Source: a virus. Taken from it: 31,274 bases of DNA. The first letter of the stretch is position 1. Each line of letters starts with the position of its first letter. This document shows positions 22,601 to 30,233 of the stretch, in pieces. Under the pieces are notes generated by a model. That model saw nothing but the letters and a program-made list of their open reading frames with translations. It did no database searches and was not told where the DNA came from. The stretch covers positions 1 through 31,274 of IMG/VR virus record IMGVR_UViG_3300007735_000604. One strand, written 5' to 3'. A program made the position numbers and the translations under genes.

Positions 22601-22867
22601 TGGAGAAAATCCGCCATAAGCTCCCGCGGTGCCTTGCATGGCAGCCTGATAGGCTGGCTGTGCCGCGCCTGCATATTGATTGACGTTTGAAATGCCCTGC
22701 TGCTGTTGCGGATTTAATTGAGCAACAAACGATGACGGATCAGAGCTATATTGCTGAAAAGGCTGTTGAGCGGTCGTCTCGGCGCGGGCGTTGACGGCAT
22801 TATATCGAGCCAGTACCTCGGGCGGGATTTGGACGCTTTGCGTCGTCGTTCCGGTCTTGCCACCCAT
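19673..22867 (-). CDS. Multidomain virion protein: S74 chaperone domain plus lytic transglycosylase, 1064 aa
   Basis: Residues 1-265 are Gln/Ala/Gly-rich and probably elongated. Residues 268-332 match a peptidase S74/intramolecular chaperone domain (FFSDRRLKEDV, catalytic Ser268/Lys273; GFMADEVEKKHPEAV; KTVDYDK). Gly-rich FAxGG motifs follow at 350-480. Residues 498-600 form a lysozyme/SLT-like domain (FAAKVFHGESGFNPAARG with Glu524; SSFGIAQLH; YAAKHGWSPWTVARN). The rest (600-1064) is helical. It is likely a virion-associated peptidoglycan hydrolase that opens the cell wall during DNA entry. S74 domains usually sit at the C-terminus; here autoprocessing before Ser268 would split off an N-terminal 267-residue part. 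GGAGC precedes ATG 22867. Confidence 0.82.
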   Translation of the reverse strand: MGGKTGTTTQSVQIPPEVLARYNAVNARAETTAQQPFQQYSSDPSSFVAQLNPQQQQGISNVNQYAGAAQPAYQAAMQGTAGAYGGFSPEGYQRGVQGYMSPFLQNAMGATAAQMQNVQRQQQQDILGNAIRSGAFGGDRGRVAQAALANQQNLATGQVLGQMAQQGYSDAARNYMAGLGQQGALAAQMGALGAGAQQAGLQGAQAQIGAGTLGQQTEQAGKTALYNQYLQQQAYPFQVAQFLANIAMGTGALSGSTTTTTQPMPFFSDRRLKEDVKRIGESDEGLPIYKYKYKGDPNEQTHIGFMADEVEKKHPEAVGIAAGYKTVDYDKATSEGGAVHHGHEGEGFAMGGLPYGAGLGYVPEANIPIGKLMTAGNAPSLPDSALSQLTSLAEKGIGIAKGGTEFYDWGKEHKFFASGGIASDDPDITEKTKIDIPTDMDKHQLAVAGAPPSQGGSGMSDLANIAKFAMMFMPAKDGGRIGYANEGAVKDDESSPDFWRNYTIESAKRAGVDPEFAAKVFHGESGFNPAARGDEGSSFGIAQLHYGNASKAFPNPGLGDEFTKQTGLDARDPANQKAAIDWSLDYAAKHGWSPWTVARNLQKTGIAAGKADLPADRAAPAQAQAPAEGVGGIGNFFTENQGWLAPLGAGLKAMASSKSPYLGAALLEGVGAGLSAYPEAQKTLQDIEYSKAAQAKVISEIPQNAIVTDASGRSIIGVKVYIGNKLTTVPIAEYVRAQKEGKPYSVVPGPYSAIGGQSPEQATITTPEGDLTVSSRPQAGQPQSTVGTSTLPPDLAEIARQNAEDVQVSGFKNLETSAAANPFDEQDVIARGSQADLQQRNTLTKALGSIPRDQSLLASGQFSAAVSAPVVSYVNNLFSILGRPDIQIARPEDLGNRETAEKISRMLAEKRTTQAGQRAYGALEAILAAVPSAANSPEGQANLLADLYYSQQRELDLDRFYKSMQRAGQEQTGITAAEARYMGRGLYDEFAKRNEQTLAKEKAVIKQMYMTPFAIKDPATGQTVQTYLLPYIAGKSGAIPDNVKRAIQERFKVGPEFFRYFSGQ

Positions 22868-22868
22868 T

Positions 22869-23360
22869 TCAATGCTCCGTCATATTTTCATGCCCAGTGT
22901 GGACATTGTATAGGAAAAAGGCTCCTGCGGGAGCCCCGAATTGTCTTTCGTAGAGGCGAATTTTTGCCTCTGTCCGTTGGTTTGAAAGCACGCCGATGAT
23001 GAGCGGAATATCCAGATCGTCGGCAACCTTCTTGGAAAACTCACAAAGCTTGCGGGCTCGACCGCCTTTCGCGCTGCGATATTCTGGGTCAACAAAGATA
23101 GCCTTCTCTTCGACCATCCAACTGTCAGAATACCACATTTGACTGAGGCGCAGAAGAACCGCGCCTTCAATCTTTCCGCCGGGCTCGCCAATGATGCCGA
23201 CAAGGCCTTGCCACAGGTAAAGAGCAGGGCGAATCATCGCGAGCATTTTGGTGGGATTGACGTCGTTGATGCCGTTCTCTTCCCAAGCGCGAAGGGCCAA
23301 CTCAAGCATAGCCTCTTCATCTGCAGGGGTACCAAGGCGGACTTTCAGATCGTCAGACAT
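22869..23360 (-). CDS. GNAT-fold acetyltransferase-like protein, 163 aa
   Basis: The fold pattern is GNAT: N-terminal DEEAMLELALRAWEENG helix, beta strands (GLVGIIGEP, EGAVLLRL), EKAIFVDPEYRSAKGGRARKL (the acetyl-CoA pyrophosphate-binding motif A with R-x-x-G-x-A), then LIIGVLSNQRTEAKIRLYERQFG. It probably transfers an acyl group, but no substrate is apparent. GNAT-like proteins next to structural genes recur in podovirus-like phages, where an internal or structural role has been considered; none is proved. AAGGA precedes ATG 23360. Confidence 0.78.
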   Translation of the reverse strand: MSDDLKVRLGTPADEEAMLELALRAWEENGINDVNPTKMLAMIRPALYLWQGLVGIIGEPGGKIEGAVLLRLSQMWYSDSWMVEEKAIFVDPEYRSAKGGRARKLCEFSKKVADDLDIPLIIGVLSNQRTEAKIRLYERQFGAPAGAFFLYNVHTGHENMTEH

Positions 23361-23362
23361 TT

Positions 23363-23974
23363 CTAATCCTTTTTTGGGCCGGGGAGCTTTTTAAGCGTGG
23401 CTATTGTTTTAGCGCGGTATCCTTTGACAAAGTGATCAAGGATTTCGTGCCCGTGGTCCATATCGCCGCCGCCGATTTCCATAACGTCTTCAGGCTCGAT
23501 AACATATTCGCCGCCAGCGGCAACGATTTCAACAGGAGCGGCACCACCTGCGGCACGCGCACCATATGGTTTGCCTTCTGCGTAAGGCTGCTCTCCCTCG
23601 GCATAAGGCTGTTTCTCTTGAGAATAGGGTTTTGAGCTAAACATCTTACGGGCGATCTTGAACCCAGCCATCGTGTTGCCTTCGCCCATGGCTGAAATAA
23701 TGTCAGCTGGGATGACATAAGATCCTGACTTCACATTCATAGGCAAGTGATCTGTACGGCCTGCCACAGGGCTATGGATTGGTCCTGTATGGATCATATG
23801 AGCAGGCTTTGCATACTCAACTTGACGAACATTAAAAGGACCGCCCTCTGCCTTCGTGCGCCGTGCTGTTTCAAGCGCCGCGGCAATAGCCTGCTTCTGC
23901 GGATGACCTGCGTGGATCATCTCGCTGATGTTTGAGCTAATCGTTTTTTGAGATGATCCAGATTTTAATGGCAT
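23363..23974 (-). CDS. Conserved phage structural-region protein, 203 aa
   Basis: The N-terminus MPLKSGSSQKTISSNISEMI...QKQAIAAAL and the later GRTDHLPMNVKSGSYVIPADI...GEGNTMAGF are blocks I recognise from unnamed proteins of many proteobacterial phages. A short tandem repeat (QPYAEG twice, near residues 122-133) separates them from a C-terminal EYVIEPEDVMEIGGG region. Function unknown; genome position between a structural protein and the GNAT gene suggests a virion component. ATG 23974 is preferred over GTG 23980 on the family N-terminus. Confidence 0.78.
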   Translation of the reverse strand: MPLKSGSSQKTISSNISEMIHAGHPQKQAIAAALETARRTKAEGGPFNVRQVEYAKPAHMIHTGPIHSPVAGRTDHLPMNVKSGSYVIPADIISAMGEGNTMAGFKIARKMFSSKPYSQEKQPYAEGEQPYAEGKPYGARAAGGAAPVEIVAAGGEYVIEPEDVMEIGGGDMDHGHEILDHFVKGYRAKTIATLKKLPGPKKD

Positions 23975-23976
23975 GA

Positions 23977-25275
23977 TCACACCGTCAAATTGTAAAATGT
24001 AATTGAACCCGTGCCCGACCCTGTTGGGCTGTTATTCAACCCACGCGCCGCCAGAGTATATGTGTCGCTTGACGCAAACCCGTTGCCCGTGAGCGAAGCC
24101 GTATAACCAAGCTGAAGATCAAAATTGTACCGTGTCGCAAGCACCGCGCTAGAAACACCTTGCGCCGATTGGTTGGCAAAGGATGACTGAACAATTGTGT
24201 CCGCCGTTGCCGTGCATGCCGTTGCCGCTGTGTCTATGTCAACCATGCCTGCGGATATGGGTGTGCCTGCCCAAGTTGCCCCCGTAAGGGTTGCGTTCTT
24301 AATCAGGACAACTTCATAACCCGTTGAGCCTGATGATGTCGGGTTAAACAATATTGTATCGGGCAAAATGATCGCGCCGTAGTATGATGAATTTACGCGG
24401 ATAGATACAATAGGCGTGAAAGTCAGTCCTGTATGATTAGCAATTGTAATACCATTGGCACCAGTTCTAGCAACGTATGGTTGCGATGTTTGTTCATATC
24501 CGCCTTCAGAAATGACCGAAGAGCAGATCATTTGTAACGTGGCGGCACCAGTTGTTGTGCCTGTGTTTGAGATTTCATAGCGAAGCGGCAAAATTGCCGT
24601 CTGCATGTAAACTTTTGTTGACGTAGATTGGTTAGCGTTTTGGAACGTATGGCATACAATATAAACGCCGTTGATAACAAAACCGCAACGAACGTTACCA
24701 ACGCCAAGCCATTCAAAATCAAACCATAGAATTTGCGTTTTCGTCAGATCAAGCGTGATGCCTGACGGCCCTGTGCCGTCTAGTTTGTCGCCGTTCCAAT
24801 TTGCCTGAGCCACATAACGGGAATCATCGACGGACCCGCCCGTATAAGTGCGGATGACGAACGTAACGCCGTTTGGTCCTTGCTCCAAATAAGCGCCGTT
24901 GTATGCGCTAAAATACCCAACGCGCTGACGACGATTTGTTGCCGCAGCAGCCATCGTAAAAGTCTGGAGCGTCAGGAGGCCTTTGCCCGGCTGATACGGA
25001 AACACCCGATAGGTCTGTGCGACAGCCGTAGAACCTGATGTGGTTGTAACGTTAAGATTTACAGATGACTGATTGGTATTGTAGCTAGTCGTGCCGCCCG
25101 TTGCGGTGACGTAGCTATAAGCCGAGTCTGCCGCGAAACGTGCTTGACCGTCAAACAAAGTTACGGGGTTTGATACGCGCAAACGACCGAAGGCATCAGT
25201 ATTTGTGCCATCAAAAGCGACATAAACAGGGTTGTTAGTTGATGATCCATAGGGAGGGTAAACGGTAATCGTCAT
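23977..25275 (-). CDS. Beta-rich virion structural protein (tail or decoration), 432 aa
   Basis: The N-terminal DAFGRLRVSNPVTLFDGQARFAAD block is a recurring start of structural proteins in podovirus-like phages. The rest is Thr/Ser/Gly-rich beta sequence without enzymatic motifs, consistent with a tail-spike-like, fibre or capsid-decoration protein. Its ATG overlaps the upstream stop (ATGA) after a GGCGGGG ribosome site. Which virion part it belongs to cannot be told. Confidence 0.75.
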   Translation of the reverse strand: MTITVYPPYGSSTNNPVYVAFDGTNTDAFGRLRVSNPVTLFDGQARFAADSAYSYVTATGGTTSYNTNQSSVNLNVTTTSGSTAVAQTYRVFPYQPGKGLLTLQTFTMAAAATNRRQRVGYFSAYNGAYLEQGPNGVTFVIRTYTGGSVDDSRYVAQANWNGDKLDGTGPSGITLDLTKTQILWFDFEWLGVGNVRCGFVINGVYIVCHTFQNANQSTSTKVYMQTAILPLRYEISNTGTTTGAATLQMICSSVISEGGYEQTSQPYVARTGANGITIANHTGLTFTPIVSIRVNSSYYGAIILPDTILFNPTSSGSTGYEVVLIKNATLTGATWAGTPISAGMVDIDTAATACTATADTIVQSSFANQSAQGVSSAVLATRYNFDLQLGYTASLTGNGFASSDTYTLAARGLNNSPTGSGTGSITFYNLTV

Positions 25276-25685
25276 AACGTTGCCCCGCCTGAAATTTTGA
25301 TGGTCACATTACCAGAAGCGGAAGACGCCTGTATTGTACTGCCTGTCGATAAAGCCGTGCTGCCTGTCCATTGCACGGTAGTGTTTCCATTGATAGGCGC
25401 ATTGTAAAATAATGCGTTTGATGCGCCAGCAGTGCCGCCAGATGGTACAAGATAAATGCTAAATGACGAAGCCGTTGCTGACGCATTGCAAATCTCAATA
25501 TCAGTCAACGTGAATTGCTGTGCTGCGGGTACAGTGTAAATTATGCCAATGGTTGATCCTGCAGGCCCCGCTGGCTGCGGACCTCCACGATAAACAGCAG
25601 AGATCGCGCTAATATTTTGCGCGAGGTTGTTGATGGCAACAACCCCGTTTTTCTGAGTGGTTAAGATATCGTCTAAACTTGCCAT
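25272..25685 (-). CDS. Small structural protein, 137 aa
   Basis: The N-terminal MASLDDILTTQKNGVVAINNLAQN block is common in small phage structural proteins. The following beta-rich Ser/Thr-rich domain (YTVPAAQQFTLTDIEICNAS...SIYLVPSGG...GSTIQASSASGNVTIKISG) reads as a jelly-roll-like or Ig-like accessory domain. The start at 25685 overlaps the gp10-like stop as ATGA. Role inferred only from context. Confidence 0.72.
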   Translation of the reverse strand: MASLDDILTTQKNGVVAINNLAQNISAISAVYRGGPQPAGPAGSTIGIIYTVPAAQQFTLTDIEICNASATASSFSIYLVPSGGTAGASNALFYNAPINGNTTVQWTGSTALSTGSTIQASSASGNVTIKISGGATL

Positions 25686-27757
25686 CAGAAGCGCCCATCT
25701 GGTTGGAAACGATATCGAATGCCGCCAAGACGCCAAAACGTGCCAACGTCGTCAGACGATATAGTGATCTGCATAAGGCGCGCTCGTATGCGGACAGATA
25801 GATATTGCGTCTGCTGCGTCATCTGATACGGGCCATATACGATCGGCGTATCGCCGGGGTAATTTGTTGCATTGAACGTGATATTAACCGTGGCATTGGG
25901 GTTTCCGCTATAGGTTCCCCACTTCATGTCAGGCCAAATTTGGTCAACAAACACAAGATTATCAGCGCCTTGATCAAGAGCGAAGAAACCGCTTCCTGCA
26001 TTTGACTGCATGGCCGTAGCTTGATTGCCGACATATGCGTCATTGCCGATTTCGTGTTGATAGAGCCAGTTATCGCCGCCTGCGCCGATCGGCGGCCCAA
26101 GCACAGACTGATCAATCCATGCCGTACGGCCGAGCGTGCCATAGTCCCAGCACTGCATAACAATGTTGTATTTGACGTAGCTGTCGTTCTCACCGTTGCC
26201 ATTTGCAGACGGATAAAACCACATAACTTCGTTGAATTGAGAATTGACTGCACAACAAATCCGATTTGTGTAGGGCAAACCATTGCCATCAACACCGCTC
26301 TTAAGGTTTTGGAATACGGAATCCCATACGGTGCAGGGGATCGATTGCGGACCAGCGCCCATGCTCATAAAGAATTGCTTTTGAGACATCCAATAGACAG
26401 CGCCATTGAGCGTGCCGACGCAGTGCTGAGAGATTGCGCCGCAATTCGTGCCGATTTTGTTGAACCCATACACGAACGGGGGACCAACATATTGCATCGC
26501 CCAGAGGTCAAGATCGGTCCAGAGCAAGCCCTGCTGCGGACCCTGAATGCCTGCAACGATCTTTGAGCCTGTCGGGATGCGGTACGAGCCAGCCTGATTC
26601 GTGGCGGTCGCTTCCCATTGCGTAAAGTCTTCGATGTCACACCAACGCACAAGAAGGGGATCTGGCGCGAGCGTGAACGAAGAGCCATAAGCTACGATCT
26701 GCCGCTCTGGCATCGCAACAAACACGCCAGCATTCACAAGCGGAGAGTTGCCACCAACGATCTGGGCGTTCTGCAATTGCCCGTCTGGCTGCCAGAAATA
26801 GATCGCGCCGCCTGCAGGGCAGGCAATCAGATCCTGACCGAAGTTATCGAGCGTCCAATCGGTTGCCGTGATAGCGGTCCCCGGCACAGACGGCTGCGCC
26901 GTACCAGAACCGAACCCACCAGCGCCAAAGCCACCAACGCCAAAACCCGTGCTTGCAGGCTGCGGACCGATCGCGATGTAAAAGAGGCTTTCGATATTTC
27001 CGCCATTGATCGCGGTCGGACCAGCGGTCGATGTCGCTGTGTTTTGCGCTGCAAATGTAAATGTGTTTGCAGTAGGCGTGGTCAATATTGTGTATAGACC
27101 ATCAAGGGTGACGCCACCGACAGTCGTTGCAGCTGACACAAAGATTTGATCGCCGACTGAATAACCATGATTATTGAACGTGCAGGTGATAATATTTGAG
27201 CCGCTTGTAGTAGAAAACCTATAAGACGCTCCACCGCTTGCCACGGTGCTTGTAGCATTGCTTGATGCTTGAATAGTGTAAGTCGTACTTGCGGCTGTAT
27301 AAAGTTGATAGGGGCCTGTAAGGACAAGGCCGCCAACTGAAACAGGCGTTTCAAACACAACATAATCAAGAATAGATGCGACAATATTTGTATCGACAAT
27401 TGTGACAATATTTGAGCCAGATGTCGTTGAGAAATTTGGCGCTGTGTTTGTCGTTGTCGTTTGTGGCGTGATGTTGATCAACGTGCCATTGGTCAAGACG
27501 TTGAGAGAAGATTCAGCGCCGATCGCAAGATGGTTTTCAGCATTCAAATCTGCCCAACCCTTGAGAGCGCGGATCTTGGAAGACAATGCAGAACCAAAAT
27601 AATTGACCCAACCGCCCATCTTTTGGATAAGACCGAGGCCGTCACGCTCGTAAAGAAAGCGGATCAGGTTAGAGCTAGAATATTCCGTGTTGTCGTTCAG
27701 GTTCGTGGTTGATGTGGTATCAACACCCGGCCGCAACTTGATCATATTATGAGGCAT
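25685..27757 (-). CDS. P22 gp10-like packaged-DNA stabilisation / tail hub protein, 690 aa
   Basis: The N-terminus (IKLRPGVDTTST...NLIRFLYERDGLGLIQKMGGW...ALKGWADLNAENHLAIG) is typical of gp10-like tail hub proteins that plug the head-tail channel in podoviruses. Inserted after residue 105 are two tandem ~70-residue modules (109-179 and 181-251), both beginning FSTTSGSNI and resembling the E1-FCCH-like beta domain often found in phage tail proteins. The remaining 400 residues form beta-propeller-like sequence. It sits directly downstream of the adaptor gene, as in P22-like order. ATG 27757 follows GAGGTAATCTGA. Confidence 0.82.
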   Translation of the reverse strand: MPHNMIKLRPGVDTTSTTNLNDNTEYSSSNLIRFLYERDGLGLIQKMGGWVNYFGSALSSKIRALKGWADLNAENHLAIGAESSLNVLTNGTLINITPQTTTTNTAPNFSTTSGSNIVTIVDTNIVASILDYVVFETPVSVGGLVLTGPYQLYTAASTTYTIQASSNATSTVASGGASYRFSTTSGSNIITCTFNNHGYSVGDQIFVSAATTVGGVTLDGLYTILTTPTANTFTFAAQNTATSTAGPTAINGGNIESLFYIAIGPQPASTGFGVGGFGAGGFGSGTAQPSVPGTAITATDWTLDNFGQDLIACPAGGAIYFWQPDGQLQNAQIVGGNSPLVNAGVFVAMPERQIVAYGSSFTLAPDPLLVRWCDIEDFTQWEATATNQAGSYRIPTGSKIVAGIQGPQQGLLWTDLDLWAMQYVGPPFVYGFNKIGTNCGAISQHCVGTLNGAVYWMSQKQFFMSMGAGPQSIPCTVWDSVFQNLKSGVDGNGLPYTNRICCAVNSQFNEVMWFYPSANGNGENDSYVKYNIVMQCWDYGTLGRTAWIDQSVLGPPIGAGGDNWLYQHEIGNDAYVGNQATAMQSNAGSGFFALDQGADNLVFVDQIWPDMKWGTYSGNPNATVNITFNATNYPGDTPIVYGPYQMTQQTQYLSVRIRARLMQITISSDDVGTFWRLGGIRYRFQPDGRF

Positions 27758-27762
27758 TCAGA

Positions 27763-28476
27763 TTACCTCGTCGGAGCGGCAAACGGAGAAGGCGAATAAG
27801 ATGTCCAAGCAGCGGACTGAAATTTCTTGCGGTTCTCTTCAACCATCGCGCTCTTAAGAAGGCCCTGATATTGGCTCTCATAGGTTTGAGCCATGGCGGG
27901 ATCGTCATTAATGCGGCCGAAGTTGCGCTGATAGGCGGAGATATAAATCATCGATGCCATGATGAAGAGATCAGGCAAATAGGTCGAAATGAATGTGGTC
28001 GTGTTTGTAGCCGAAAGCGGTTGTGAACGGATGGTACCTGTCAGGCGAGTAGCGTAACCACTATCTGGAGTTGGGCCGACAAGAATGTTTTGCGACGTCA
28101 AACCAGCGGTTGCACTGTCGCCGCCATAGACGGCAAAATACTTTGGCAAACCTGTTGTTGACCCTGTCGGGTAGACATTTTGGATATATTCTTTTCCAAC
28201 AGATAGAAGAGGGCTAGAAGCGCCAGATCCGTTGATGACTTCGATCGTCTGCAAAACAACAAAACCAGTGGACGGAATCGTCAGCACATTATTGCCAGAC
28301 GTGAAAGTGTAAGATGTATTGCTTGTTTGCGTCGATAAGAAATCCAGATCGCGCTGCATCCGCAGCTCGGCATAGTCGATCATGGATGGGATGATGATCG
28401 TGAAATTGGGATCTGTGACGGGAACGACCGCCAAAGTCGCGATTTGCTGGACGTAGGACGAGTAATTAAGGGACAT
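27763..28476 (-). CDS. Head-tail adaptor, P22 gp4 / SU10-like, 237 aa
   Basis: The helical N-terminal part (IIPSMIDYAELRMQRDLDFLS), a central beta hairpin region (NVLTIPSTGFVVLQTIEV) and C-terminal helix (DLFIMASMIYISAYQRNFGR...AQTYESQYQGLLKSA) match the adaptor family that docks on the portal and starts the podovirus tail. The position immediately before the gp10-like gene agrees. The portal itself is outside the window. Confidence 0.8.
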   Translation of the reverse strand: MSLNYSSYVQQIATLAVVPVTDPNFTIIIPSMIDYAELRMQRDLDFLSTQTSNTSYTFTSGNNVLTIPSTGFVVLQTIEVINGSGASSPLLSVGKEYIQNVYPTGSTTGLPKYFAVYGGDSATAGLTSQNILVGPTPDSGYATRLTGTIRSQPLSATNTTTFISTYLPDLFIMASMIYISAYQRNFGRINDDPAMAQTYESQYQGLLKSAMVEENRKKFQSAAWTSYSPSPFAAPTR

Positions 28477-28479
28477 CTG

Positions 28480-28995
28480 TTACCCCACCATCTTAAAGGC
28501 TGTTTCCTCAACCTCGGAAACCCGACGCCCCCAGCCGCGTCCGAATGTAGCCCAAGTCGGCAGACTTTGCAAAAAGTTAAGCCTTAGATCGCATATTTCC
28601 GTCGCCAGATCTCGAGCGTTTGCCTTCGCAACAGCATCCAAAGTGGCTGGGCCGATTGCGCCGTCCGCACTAACACCCACTGCTTGTTGTAAGATCTTGG
28701 CCGCACGCCCCACCCCTGAGTTCACCGCAAGGTCAAAACACGCATAATCAACTCCCAACGGAAGCTGATCGCCCTTTATTTTGTCCCAATAGTTCTTTTT
28801 GTAAAGCGGCGCGACGGCCTGAACGGTCAAAGCCCGCATTGCCGCCTCGTCAACGGGATGCCCTATCCACTCTTCCCATACCTTCTTGGTCACGCCCAGA
28901 TTGGTCATGCCTCCGGGGTCTTTAGGATTATTTACATAACCGCCTTCGTGTTTGAGAACGAGGGCGAGGCATTGTTCGAAATTATCTGCGCTCAT
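28480..28995 (-). CDS. Endolysin, glycoside hydrolase family 108 (N-acetylmuramidase), 171 aa
   Basis: Cleaves peptidoglycan for cell lysis. The catalytic signature HEGGYVNNPKDPGGMTNLGV (Glu17) is diagnostic for GH108. The C-terminal half (LQQAVGVSADGAIGPATLDAV) is a peptidoglycan-binding (PG_binding_3-like) domain. The length is normal and there is no signal peptide, so it needs the holin gene directly upstream in the same operon (ATGA overlap). Confidence 0.96.
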   Translation of the reverse strand: MSADNFEQCLALVLKHEGGYVNNPKDPGGMTNLGVTKKVWEEWIGHPVDEAAMRALTVQAVAPLYKKNYWDKIKGDQLPLGVDYACFDLAVNSGVGRAAKILQQAVGVSADGAIGPATLDAVAKANARDLATEICDLRLNFLQSLPTWATFGRGWGRRVSEVEETAFKMVG

Positions 28996-29489
28996 TGACT
29001 GTCACTGTGTTTATGGGCTGAACCAAAATAATAAGAAAGCACAAGCATCAGAGCGCCGTCTAGCGTTCCCAAGACACGTGCAATCAATTCACGCATAGAT
29101 GCTTCAATCACATTATGTAACATGAACCATTGGACTGTCCCCCACGCTACGACGACGATAACCGCCAAGATTCGGGGTGTGAGGTCATGGGTCAGTATGG
29201 CATAATTACGCGCGGAATCACGGTCACTGGCGGCGATGCGCTCCAAATCAATGTCTAAAGACTTCATCTGAACCTTGAAGTCCGCATCAATTTTCTTCAG
29301 CGCCGCCAACTGGTCAGCCGTGGGATTGGCAAGAGCGTTTTTAATTTCATCTTCTGTGGCTTCATCGTGACCGAACAAGGCACCAGACAGCGCCTTTACC
29401 GCCATGCCTGCCACTGGGCCGCCAAGGGCAGTCGCAATTGTCGGCGCTACGGAACCAATCAGCGGTCCAAACGTTTTCAAAATATCCAT
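28992..29489 (-). CDS. Holin, GTA_holin_3TM-like, 165 aa
   Basis: A lysis pore protein. The N-terminal hydrophobic/glycine-rich segment (GSVAPTIATALGGPVAGMAV), a charged amphipathic middle, and two C-terminal hydrophobic segments (ILAVIVVVAWGTVQWFML; VLGTLDGALMLVLSYYFGSA) match the three-segment holin described for gene-transfer-agent release. It lies directly upstream of the endolysin. ATG 29489 (TGATG overlap, GGAGGG ribosome site) is preferred over GTG 29492. Confidence 0.87.
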   Translation of the reverse strand: MDILKTFGPLIGSVAPTIATALGGPVAGMAVKALSGALFGHDEATEDEIKNALANPTADQLAALKKIDADFKVQMKSLDIDLERIAASDRDSARNYAILTHDLTPRILAVIVVVAWGTVQWFMLHNVIEASMRELIARVLGTLDGALMLVLSYYFGSAHKHSDSQ

Positions 29490-29761
29490 CACTTGCCCTC
29501 CGTAACTTTTTCAAGGATGCGAACGCGCACAGACAATTCATTAATCTTGCCTGTTAACTCGTCCCTCAGTTTGTATCGCGCTTCTGCTGAGATAGGACTG
29601 TCAGTCGGGACGCCCTGTGGCGTGATCAACATAGGCATCTTACTCTCAAGGTCTTGCACCTTCATAGTAAGGGTACTGATTTGAGTTAAAAGCCAACCAA
29701 TCGCCGCCAGAAGGACGGGGAACAGCATGTTGATGATTTTGCTGAAATCAAAATGATCCAT
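29489..29761 (-). CDS. Lysis-cassette membrane protein with coiled coil, 90 aa
   Basis: One N-terminal TM segment (IINMLFPVLLAAIGWLLTQ, residues 8-26) is followed by a coiled coil (LTMKVQDLESKM, then LRDELTGKINELSVRVRILEK) separated by a DSPISAEARYKL motif. This is the topology of an inner-membrane spanin (Rz) or an antiholin, but no outer-membrane spanin was found. Coupled to the holin by TGATG. ATG 29761 preferred over TTG 29764. Confidence 0.72.
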   Translation of the reverse strand: MDHFDFSKIINMLFPVLLAAIGWLLTQISTLTMKVQDLESKMPMLITPQGVPTDSPISAEARYKLRDELTGKINELSVRVRILEKVTEGK

Positions 29762-30231
29762 CAATGCGCTCCTCTTAATACAAGAAATAACCCAATTCCG
29801 CCCATCGCAAGGATCAGCCCCCCAACAATACTTGCAACAAAAATTGCATCTTTCACGGCCTCCGCATGCTCCTCTGCCTCAATGCGCGCCTGACGAGCCG
29901 CCTCTTTTCGCATTTCAGTTACTTGTTTTTGAATATGGTCCCAAGCATGTTTTCCATGAATGGAGATAAACATATTCTTGGCATCAAGCGCCATTTGATT
30001 AGCTTTGGCCTTGGCACTGTAACGCTTCATTGCCTCAGCTTCAAAATCTTCGGTTGATTGGAACAACCGTTTTTTATGAGGCATTGAGACAATTTGCGTT
30101 ATTTTGGCAACCTCAGACATAAGGCTACCAACGCGCCGTGCTGTATCAACTACATCCTCACCCGCGCTGACGGCTGATTTCAAACCATTATAAATCGCCG
30201 TAGCACCAGCAAGAATCGTAAACGGGTCCAT
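29761..30231 (-). CDS. Conserved phage membrane/coiled-coil protein, 156 aa
   Basis: The start MDPFTILAGATAIYNGLKSAV and the following charged helices, ending in a C-terminal TM segment (AIFVASIVGGLILAMGGIGLFLVL), match an unnamed family common in T7-like marine podoviruses, as I recall it. The long middle part (AMKRYSAKAKANQMALDAKN...RKEAARQARIEAEEHAEAVK) is helical. Function is unknown; proximity to lysis genes suggests either lysis or an internal virion role. Confidence 0.75.
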   Translation of the reverse strand: MDPFTILAGATAIYNGLKSAVSAGEDVVDTARRVGSLMSEVAKITQIVSMPHKKRLFQSTEDFEAEAMKRYSAKAKANQMALDAKNMFISIHGKHAWDHIQKQVTEMRKEAARQARIEAEEHAEAVKDAIFVASIVGGLILAMGGIGLFLVLRGAH

Positions 30232-30233
30232 AT

